Assembly (NCBI GenBank): GCA_023426365.1
Contig: JAFAAW010000132.1
Location: 1 to 5,848, forward strand
DNA length: 5,848 nt
DNA from: Pseudomonadota bacterium
Lineage (GTDB): Bacteria > Pseudomonadota > Alphaproteobacteria > Rhodospirillales > Magnetospirillaceae
Reading direction: 5' to 3'
Shown: piece after piece, positions 1 through 5,098 of the stretch
Position numbering within the stretch: position 1 is the stretch's first letter
Layout: the number at the start of each line of letters is the position of its first letter
Made by a program: the position numbers and the translations under genes
The notes under the pieces: generated by a model
Told to the model about the DNA's origin: nothing
What the model saw: only the letters and a program-made list of their open reading frames with translations
Databases searched by the model: none

Positions 1-2698
1 CAACCAGCCATCCATAGGGGACGTGCTCGCTGACATCGGCATAGGTTCCGGCGGCGCCTCGGGCGGCGGACTGCCCGACCGACGATGTCGTCTGCGCCAT
101 GTCGACGCCCTCACGGGCAGCCGCGCCGGTGGCCGTAACGCCGGTGCGCACCCCCTCCCCCGTGATGGTTGCCCCGGTTTTTGCCGATTCCATGCCCAGC
201 CATTCAGCGATCTGCCGCCCCACCCTGGCGAAGAACCCGGCATCCTCGGTGCTTCCGGCAATGGCGCGCTGGGTGGAGCCGACGCGCGTCGCTGCCGTCT
301 GCTGCGCCTGGCCTACAGCCACAGCACGAGACTTCGCACCTTCCTTAGCCACCGTCGTTGCCACCTCCCGGGCGCCGAAGGTGCGGTCCCACAGCGCCAT
401 CAGCACATGCTTGTTGAAGGCGTCTGTCGCGATGGTGGCGAATTTGCCGAGATAGCTGGCGGCGATGCTTTGGGCGGCCTGGGCGGCGGCGCGGCGTTTC
501 GTCAGGGTGCCCTGGATGAAGCCGGTGACGGTGCTGTTCACCGCCGACTTGAACGGCTCTGTCCAGTTCCTGATCTCTTGCAGGCGGCTTTGCGTCGCCT
601 GTCGGTCGATCTTCGACATTTCCAGGGTGCGTTGCCGTTCCAGCCCGATCAGCTCGGCATTGATCCGTCGCCGTTCCGCATCCTCCAGGCCGGCAAGCCG
701 GAGAGTGGCCTCCAGCTCCTCACGCCGGATCCTGATCTTCTCTTCGGCGATGGCTCGCAGCTCGGCGATTTCCTCGGCACCGCCGATATTGCCCATCATT
801 TTGTTGAAGGACAGGTTTTCCTCGCGGGCGGCAACCTCGTCCCTGCCCTTGTCGGCATTGTCCTTGATGTCGATCTGCGCCAGTTGCTTGGCGGCCGCTT
901 GACGGGCGGCAAGTTCGGCATCGACTTGCTTGATCCGCTCCAGGCTGTGTTTGGCCCGCAACGTGGTGATGGCATCCTCGGCGGCGGCGATCTCGGTATT
1001 TTCGATACCGACGGTGCGGCGAAGAAGCGCAAGCCGCTGCTGCGCCTCCTGCATCGCAACAGCTCGTTTCCGATCCTCGATGGCGATGGCCAGGGCCAAT
1101 TCCTCGGCGGCGCCGATCTCGCCCAGGGCGCGGCGTTGCGCCAGCGCCTGCCGTTCCACATCCAAGCTGTTCTGCGCCAGATGGGCCTGCGTCCCAATGG
1201 CGGCGGCCGACATCGCCTTCTGGCTCTCGGTGTAGGATTTCGCGGCGGCGGCATTCGCCTCGATGCTGGTTGCCTTCTGCCGGCGCTCCAGTTCGCCGAT
1301 TTCGATCACCTTGCCCATCAGGCCGATTTCGGCGCTGCGCAGGGCCAAATAATGCTGCGCCTCGGTCTTGTTCATGGCGCTGGCTTTGGCCTTGGCCTTG
1401 GCCTCTGCCATCAACACCTCGCGCTGGCCTTCGGTGACGTAGGTATCCACGGCGCGGGTGACTGCGCTATAGGCGTCGGTGAGGCTCTTCACCGCCGCCG
1501 CGTTGCCCTCGGTCTTGGCCTGATCGATACCGGCCTTGAGGTCGGCCTGCTTGGTCTGCAATTCGCGCAGGGAGTCGTCCGAGGTGAACACCGTTTCCGC
1601 TGCGGTGATGGCCCGGGTCTGGATCGGCGTCTTCTGCGCTTGGATCAATGTGGAGCGCAGATTGGCAATCTTGAGATCGATGTCCCGGAAGTCGTCTGTG
1701 CTCGGCGCGAAGCTGAGATTGGTGCGGAAAAAGTTGGTGTTCTTCACCATCTCTTCCCGCTTCAGTAGCAGTTCGTCCAATTGATAGCGCAGGGCGGAAA
1801 CCGCGTCTCGCTCTTCCCGCCAATGCTCGACCTTGCCCCCGGCTTTGTCCTGAGCCTGCTTGAACCGCTCGAAGATCGGCGTCGCGCCGTCCAGGGCGGC
1901 GACGTAGGCTTTGACCGCCTCCTCGGCCCGCTTCGCCGCATCGGCATCCTTGGTCATGGCGGCGGCCAGAGCACCGGCCACCGTCACGGCGGCGCCGGCG
2001 GCTGCACCCCAGGGGCCAAAGGCGCCCATGAACTGCCCGAGTTGCGTCCCGGCCGTCGCCATCACGTTGCCGCCGGCGGCGGCCACGGCCGCAACGTCGC
2101 TGATCTGCCAACCGGCCTGTTGGGCAACGTTGCCCAGGTTCCGGTAGCCGGCGCCGGCAACACCTGCCGCGGCGGCGGCGTTGTGCATCGTGCCGGGGAG
2201 TGCGCCGCCGTGCTGGATTACAAAGCGGATTGCCTCGGCTGCGTCGCGGCGGCCGCGTCCAAGCATTTCCATGGCCCGCGCTTCGTCAGCGGCGCCGCCG
2301 ATGGTCCGGGCCATCACCGCCGTCATGGCCGCCGCTCGGACCTTCTCGCTATTGCCGGTATCGTTCAAAGAGGCGCGCCACGCAGCCTCAAGCCGAGTGA
2401 TGTTCTGGATGCTGTCGCCGACGTTACGCACGGCGCTGTTGTAATCCCGGTTGGTGCCGCCCAGCCGCTTGGTATTCTCCTCGGTCTTCTTGACCTCGGC
2501 GCCCAGCGTCCCGACCTTGTCGGCGGCACCTTTCGCCGCGTCGCCAAGGCCCTTAGCGGCACCCTCGGCCTGCTTGATCTCGGTGTCCAGCTTGCCCATG
2601 GCCTCGGCGGCACCTTCGGCGGCGCGCTCGATGTTCTTGAGGGCGTCTTCGGGCTGGGAACCGTCAACTCGCAGCGATACCGTTTTGTCGTCGGCCAT
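1..2698 (-). CDS. Tail tape measure protein, C-terminus beyond window
   Basis: This reading frame stays open from an ATG at 2698 to the left edge, giving 899 residues without a stop; the C-terminus lies outside. Tape measure proteins fill the growing tail tube and set its length. Residues about 1-110 are charged and helical. Residues about 180-250 hold the most telling segment: GWQISD at about 196, followed by a glycine/alanine-rich stretch with FGPWGAAAGAA and a hydrophobic run that could span a membrane. This resembles the conserved core of the phage tail-length tape measure family (TMP_2 type). Residues about 255-760 are Ala/Glu/Lys/Arg-rich and look like long coiled coils. The last visible residues, around TYADVSEHVPYGWLV, resemble the small-residue-rich C-terminal region of such proteins. 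An AGGAGG site lies 5 bases before the ATG. At 899+ residues it is at least as long as lambda gpH (853), suggesting a long tail. Family call is firm; siphovirus versus myovirus is not settled. Confidence 0.9.
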   Translation of the reverse strand, partial: MADDKTVSLRVDGSQPEDALKNIERAAEGAAEAMGKLDTEIKQAEGAAKGLGDAAKGAADKVGTLGAEVKKTEENTKRLGGTNRDYNSAVRNVGDSIQNITRLEAAWRASLNDTGNSEKVRAAAMTAVMARTIGGAADEARAMEMLGRGRRDAAEAIRFVIQHGGALPGTMHNAAAAAGVAGAGYRNLGNVAQQAGWQISDVAAVAAAGGNVMATAGTQLGQFMGAFGPWGAAAGAAVTVAGALAAAMTKDADAAKRAEEAVKAYVAALDGATPIFERFKQAQDKAGGKVEHWREERDAVSALRYQLDELLLKREEMVKNTNFFRTNLSFAPSTDDFRDIDLKIANLRSTLIQAQKTPIQTRAITAAETVFTSDDSLRELQTKQADLKAGIDQAKTEGNAAAVKSLTDAYSAVTRAVDTYVTEGQREVLMAEAKAKAKASAMNKTEAQHYLALRSAEIGLMGKVIEIGELERRQKATSIEANAAAAKSYTESQKAMSAAAIGTQAHLAQNSLDVERQALAQRRALGEIGAAEELALAIAIEDRKRAVAMQEAQQRLALLRRTVGIENTEIAAAEDAITTLRAKHSLERIKQVDAELAARQAAAKQLAQIDIKDNADKGRDEVAAREENLSFNKMMGNIGGAEEIAELRAIAEEKIRIRREELEATLRLAGLEDAERRRINAELIGLERQRTLEMSKIDRQATQSRLQEIRNWTEPFKSAVNSTVTGFIQGTLTKRRAAAQAAQSIAASYLGKFATIATDAFNKHVLMALWDRTFGAREVATTVAKEGAKSRAVAVGQAQQTAATRVGSTQRAIAGSTEDAGFFARVGRQIAEWLGMESAKTGATITGEGVRTGVTATGAAAREGVDMAQTTSSVGQSAARGAAGTYADVSEHVPYGWLV

Positions 2699-2703
2699 TC
2701 GGG

Positions 2704-2709
2704 CCTCCT
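2704..2709 (-). promoter_or_regulatory. Shine-Dalgarno site of the tape measure gene
   Basis: A perfect AGGAGG on the minus strand sits 5 bases before the ATG at 2698. It lies in a 12-base gap just after the upstream gene's stop, which is a tandem TGA-TAG. This supports coupled, strong translation of the tape measure and fixes its start. Confidence 0.8.
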
Positions 2710-2710
2710 A

Positions 2711-3181
2711 TCAGGCGATTTCGGCCAGGGCGTCCAGAAGCTCGCGCTCTCGCCCCTCCAACTCGGCGATCTGGCTATTCAGCCGGTCCAGGGCGGCGGC
2801 GCGGTCACGGGCGGTCATCGGCTTGCCGGCGCTGGCATACCAAGCCTTCAGCTCAGTCTCGATGGTCTTGCGGATCGCCGGGCCGAAGGCCAGCCACAGC
2901 AGGCCCGAGGCGGCACGGTCGGATCGGTCTTCGCCCAGGCCGTAGCGTCGGACCAAGCGGAAGTCGGCCGCGTCCGTGGTGTGCTTGGCCAGGGCGGCAA
3001 TATTGCAGACATCTTCGCGCCACACCGCGACCTGGGCGGCCATGGTGCGGTCCAACGCGGCCAGGGCCTCGGCCTCGGGCAACGGTGCGGCGAACACTCG
3101 CGCCCGCTCGTCCTTTAGTTCGGCAATGCTGTCGCGGAGCGAGGCCAGGGCGGCGCGGGCGTTCTCGGCAGGATCGGGCAT
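2711..3181 (-). CDS. Unrecognised 156-residue phage protein before the tape measure
   Basis: I do not recognise the family. The protein is 156 residues, mostly predicted helix. The N-terminal 40 residues (MPDPAENARAALASLRDSI onward) and the C-terminal 35 residues (about 120-156, with RLNSQIAELEGRERELLDAL) have heptad-like spacing and may form coiled coils. The middle holds a single Cys, several Trp (VWREDVCN near 54; LKAWYASAG near 113) and a positive patch around RLVRRYG. There is no signal peptide or membrane segment. The start at 3181 is chosen because AAGGA lies 8 bases upstream; the frame stays open to an ATG at 3379, but that extension would translate the repeat-rich gap and is low in complexity. 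Its slot directly before the tape measure is where tail assembly chaperones usually sit, but no slippery frameshift site or second overlapping frame is visible, so that role is only a guess. It ends in tandem TGA-TAG stops. Confidence 0.75.
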   Translation of the reverse strand: MPDPAENARAALASLRDSIAELKDERARVFAAPLPEAEALAALDRTMAAQVAVWREDVCNIAALAKHTTDAADFRLVRRYGLGEDRSDRAASGLLWLAFGPAIRKTIETELKAWYASAGKPMTARDRAAALDRLNSQIAELEGRERELLDALAEIA

Positions 3182-3189
3182 ATGGCGGT

Positions 3190-3194
3190 TCCTT
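3190..3194 (-). promoter_or_regulatory. Shine-Dalgarno site that decides the 3181 start
   Basis: AAGGA on the minus strand is placed 8 bases before the ATG at 3181. It directly abuts a GTTAAC word at 3195-3200, so a protein bound to that word, or an mRNA structure there, could affect ribosome access. It favours 3181 over the far upstream ATG at 3379. Confidence 0.65.
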
Positions 3195-3230
3195 GTTAAC
3201 TGGTTGACGTTTGGTTGACGCCGGTTGACG
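3195..3230. repeat. Four GTTRAC words in near helical phase
   Basis: Read on the plus strand, GTTAAC occurs at 3195-3200 and GTTGAC at 3203-3208, 3214-3219 and 3224-3229. The last three are part of an identical GGTTGACG word repeated at 11- and 10-base steps, about one helical turn. The first 14 bases (3195-3208) match the palindrome at 3273-3286 at 12 of 14 positions. The array ends immediately before the ribosome binding site of the 156-residue gene. It looks like a set of protein-binding sites or iterons; the bound factor is unknown. TTGAC also resembles a sigma-70 -35 box on the plus strand, but no fitting -10 box follows. Confidence 0.6.
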
Positions 3231-3272
3231 CTGGAACCCGCAGGATTGCTTGCACCTGGGCCCGATGGCCGT

Positions 3273-3294
3273 GTTAACCGGTTAACCGTTAACC
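3273..3294. promoter_or_regulatory. Overlapping GTTAAC palindromes, operator-like
   Basis: GTTAAC occurs at 3273-3278, 3281-3286 and 3288-3293. The first two form a perfect 14-bp palindrome (GTTAACC/GGTTAAC, 3273-3286). The second and third form a perfect 7-bp-arm inverted repeat with one central base (3280-3294). A further palindrome, CCGAAATTCGG, abuts at 3293-3303. Symmetric, overlapping sites of this kind are typical of dimeric repressor operators. The site lies about 90 bases upstream of the 156-residue gene start, in the only long gap of the cluster. Operator function is an inference. Confidence 0.5.
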
Positions 3295-3368
3295 GAAATT
3301 CGGACCCCTTAGCTGGCGACACAACACGGCCGGAAGCACCACCCTCGGGTCCCACCCCTATCCAGAGT

Positions 3369-3389
3369 CCCCGGCTCACCCTCCCTCCC
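3369..3389 (-). other. Potential G-quadruplex on the coding strand
   Basis: On the minus strand, three GGG runs separated by single A bases are followed, after a six-base loop TGAGCC, by GGGG. This satisfies the usual four-run, 1-7-base-loop rule. It overlaps the distal arm of the inverted repeat at 3377-3443, so hairpin and quadruplex would be mutually exclusive in the transcript. Folding has not been shown. Confidence 0.4.
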
Positions 3390-3443
3390 GACGCGCCACG
3401 GGGCCGCCTGAGGCGCTGTGACGGTTGGTCGGGAGGGAGGGTG
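3377..3443 (-). terminator. Perfect 16-bp inverted repeat after the capsid gene
   Basis: The arms CACCCTCCCTCCCGAC (3377-3392) and GTCGGGAGGGAGGGTG (3428-3443) are perfect reverse complements. They enclose a 35-base loop with its own short GC hairpins, for example GCGCC/GGCGC at 3393-3397 and 3412-3416. The stem starts 9 bases after the capsid TAA in the direction of transcription. It would fold very stably in the mRNA. No T-run follows on the minus strand (the next bases are AGCCGGGGAC), so it is not a classical intrinsic terminator. It could pause or partly stop transcription, or protect the 3' end of abundant capsid mRNA from exonucleases. Confidence 0.55.
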
Positions 3444-3452
3444 CCGCCATCG

Positions 3453-4499
3453 TTACGGCTTGATCCGCAGCCGCCGCAGGGCCTTGGGCTTGATGCAGAG
3501 ATGCAGCGGGTTGGACTGAGCCTCGAAGACGCGGGCGCTTTCGGTCTGCCGCTCGCGGCGCTGCAGCAGGTAGATCGGCAGGCCCGGCGTGTTCACCGCG
3601 TCCCAGGTGTCGGCCGGGGCGAAGTGGGTCTGGAACAGGCCGGGCACACCAGCCGGGAACAGGCGGGCCTCATCGGTCGGCACGGCAACCTTGCCGTCGT
3701 CGGTGCCGCGATAGTTCGCCCAGGCGATGCCGCCATAGGTGACGCGCTGGAACGCCTTGGATGCGCCGAAGACGTCGCCATCCTTGCCGGTGTCGCGGTT
3801 CTTGCGGGCGGCCTTGACCTCCTTGTTGCCGAAGACCTTGTCGAAGAAGTTGTCGCCGCACAGCGCGACCGGCTGCATGTTGGTCAGCACCAGGCCGCCG
3901 AGTTCCTTGGTGATGGCGCGGACCAAGCCGGTGCATTCGGTTTCGAATTCGGAGCCGTCGGCCGTGAAGGCGCCGAAGTCCACGTCCACGGTGGCGGGGC
4001 GCGTCTCACCGAAGAAGCTGTACCAATCGTGCAACTCGGTGACGCCGTCGGCGTCCAGTACGACACCATCGATGGCGCCGAGGCGGTGGTATTCGTGGGT
4101 CAGCTCGATCTGTGCGCGCAGACCGAAGGGGCCATTGACGCGGGCCATGACCAGGGCTTCGAGGTTCTGCGGGGCGCTGGTTCCGAAGGCGCGGACGTTT
4201 TGGACCTGATCGGCGTAAATCACCGATTCCTTGGCGATGTGCGCGGTTTCGACCTTGCGGACCTTGCGGCGGGTGCCGGTGGCCTGCGCCGGGGCGGAAC
4301 CGCGCGGGCTGGTGGGGATCACGGTCAGGGTGCCGTCCTCGACCTCGATGGCGGCGTCGGTGGTGGTGATGCCTTCGGCGTGGAACAATCCCAGGGAGCC
4401 CAGCAAGTTCGGGGTGTGGGGCACGTCCTGAATGGCGGCGGTCAGGGCGACGATGTTGAAGGCGTCGCCGTTGAAGGTGTCGAGGATGTTGGTAGCCAT
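3453..4499 (-). CDS. Major capsid protein, lambda gpE type
   Basis: This 348-residue protein is the shell subunit of the phage head. Length and layout match the lambda gpE-type major capsid family (gpE is 341 residues). The N-terminus has the family pattern of a short helical lead (FNIVALTAAIQDVPHTPNLLG) followed by a beta segment with TVIPTSPRGSAP. The middle carries a loop with HEYHRLGAIDGVVLDADG and DWYSFFGE near residues 135-165. Near 210 is NMQPVALCGDNFFDKVFGN, then WANYRG and the late segment ARLFPAGVPGLFQTHFAP with DTVNT-like spacing (DAVNTPGLPIYL), all typical of the family. A strong AGGAGG at 4510-4515, overlapping the upstream stop codon, lies 10 bases before the ATG, fitting very high expression. 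It follows the decoration gene by 15 bases, the same D-then-E order as in lambda. No signal peptide is seen. The gene is intact. Confidence 0.95.
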   Translation of the reverse strand: MATNILDTFNGDAFNIVALTAAIQDVPHTPNLLGSLGLFHAEGITTTDAAIEVEDGTLTVIPTSPRGSAPAQATGTRRKVRKVETAHIAKESVIYADQVQNVRAFGTSAPQNLEALVMARVNGPFGLRAQIELTHEYHRLGAIDGVVLDADGVTELHDWYSFFGETRPATVDVDFGAFTADGSEFETECTGLVRAITKELGGLVLTNMQPVALCGDNFFDKVFGNKEVKAARKNRDTGKDGDVFGASKAFQRVTYGGIAWANYRGTDDGKVAVPTDEARLFPAGVPGLFQTHFAPADTWDAVNTPGLPIYLLQRRERQTESARVFEAQSNPLHLCIKPKALRRLRIKP

Positions 4500-4509
4500 G
4501 TCGTGCGGC

Positions 4510-4515
4510 CCTCCT
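4510..4515 (-). promoter_or_regulatory. Shine-Dalgarno site of the capsid gene overlapping a stop
   Basis: AGGAGG on the minus strand shares its first base with the last base of the decoration gene's TGA stop (4515-4517), reading TGAGGAGGG. Ribosomes ending on the decoration gene would release at the site that recruits ribosomes to the capsid start at 4499, which suggests coupling. Confidence 0.75.
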
Positions 4516-4880
4516 CAGGTCCGGGCGATGATGTTGACGGCGGCCAGGGACGCCAGGGCGGCGGCCTTCTGGGCGTCGGTGATGCCAGCGGGCCAGACCA
4601 GTTCGGCGGCCTTGACCTCGGCCATCCGCGCCACGACCACGCCCTTGACATCGGCGGCGGCGGCGCGGGCGTTGTCGAACAGGATGGCGGCGGCGTTCTG
4701 GCTGCCGTCATTGGCGGCGGGCGTCAGGTTGGTGAACTTGCCCGAGGCGGTGATCTTGCCCAGGACGGTACCGGCGTCGAAATTGCCCCCGGTGATGGTG
4801 ATGACTTCGCGGGAGATCCGGCCATTGCCCTCCGAGACGATGAATTCGCCAGCGTGGCGACCTTCGTTGATCCAAGTCAT
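4515..4880 (-). CDS. Head decoration protein, lambda gpD (HDPD) type
   Basis: This 121-residue protein would bind the outside of the expanded capsid as trimers and stabilise it. Length is close to lambda gpD (110). It has the typical order of motifs for the family: an N-terminal AGEFIVSEGNGRISREVITI segment (residues about 10-30), GTVLGKIT near 38, then a NLTPAANDGSQNAAAILFDN segment, a VVVARMAEVKAAELVWPAG strand region near 80-98, and a C-terminal helix ending in NIIART. The gene starts with an ATGA overlap with the stop of the upstream small gene, and AAGGA at 4887-4891 lies 6 bases before the ATG. Placement directly before the capsid gene supports the call. No defects are visible. Confidence 0.92.
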   Translation of the reverse strand: MTWINEGRHAGEFIVSEGNGRISREVITITGGNFDAGTVLGKITASGKFTNLTPAANDGSQNAAAILFDNARAAAADVKGVVVARMAEVKAAELVWPAGITDAQKAAALASLAAVNIIART

Positions 4881-5098
4881 GCGGTTTCCTTTTTCTGCTG
4901 TGCGGTGAAGCGGCGGTTTTCGCTGGCGACGCCCTCCAAGTAGGAGTTGATCACCTGCCGGGCGTCGGTCAGGGGGTGGCCGTGGACAACCAGCGTTGCC
5001 CCGAGGTGGGGAACTCCGGCGGCGGCGGCGTAGCCGATGATCATCAATTGCTCATCGGTGTACGTGCTGGGGTGCTTGAAGGAATAATCACGGCGCAT
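4877..5098 (-). CDS. Small unrecognised head-module protein (73 residues)
   Basis: I do not recognise this protein. From the ATG at 5098 it has 73 residues, starting MRRDYSFKHPSTYTDEQ. It has a basic, aromatic N-terminus, a short hydrophobic Ala/Gly middle (MIIGYAAAAGVPHLGATLVV) and a charged C-terminus ending in QQKKETA. The middle stretch is broken by Pro and His, so a membrane helix is doubtful. The frame also allows a GTG start at 5107 (76 residues); the ATG is preferred because a GGGGTGG purine stretch lies 5 bases before it. The gene overlaps the protease end by 11 bases and the decoration gene start by 4 bases (ATGA), so it is almost certainly expressed as part of the head operon. A minor head component or assembly factor would fit the position, but nothing in the sequence proves it. 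Confidence 0.7.
   Translation of the reverse strand: MRRDYSFKHPSTYTDEQLMIIGYAAAAGVPHLGATLVVHGHPLTDARQVINSYLEGVASENRRFTAQQKKETA

Noticed and set aside
23..1768. Long plus-strand open frame (581 codons) opposite the tape measure
   Set aside because: It mirrors the minus-strand coding frame in GC-rich DNA. Its product is low in complexity (Gly/Leu/Arg-rich), has no recognisable domain, and the minus frame is the one with family motifs and a good ribosome binding site.
2698..2760. Programmed frameshift of a G/GT-type tail chaperone before the tape measure
   Set aside because: No X-XXY-YYZ slippery sequence is visible near the 3' end of the upstream gene, which ends in tandem TGA-TAG stops with no continuing overlapping frame.
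1781..3118. Second long plus-strand open frame (445 codons)
   Set aside because: It spans antisense to two minus-strand genes and their junction, has the same Gly-rich shadow composition, and shows no family motif.
3202..3260. Plus-strand sigma-70 promoter using the TTGACG boxes
   Set aside because: No -10-like sequence lies 16-18 bases downstream of any of the three boxes, and no plus-strand gene follows.
3273..3294. CtrA binding site (TTAA-N7-TTAA) in the GTTAAC cluster
   Set aside because: The spacings between TTAA words are 4, 3 and 11 bases, not 7, so the alphaproteobacterial CtrA consensus is not met.
3195..3294. CRISPR array
   Set aside because: The repeated words are only 6-8 bases, with irregular 7-11-base steps and no spacer-length unique segments.
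3182..3379. N-terminal extension of the 156-residue gene from an ATG at 3379
   Set aside because: The extension translates the palindromes and repeats (VNRLT-like residues) and overlaps the G-rich arm. The ATG at 3181 has a well-placed AAGGA, so the shorter form is preferred.
3225..4943. Plus-strand open frame of 572 codons across the capsid and decoration genes
   Set aside because: It runs antisense to two clearly recognised structural genes and through a non-coding gap; a codon-bias shadow.
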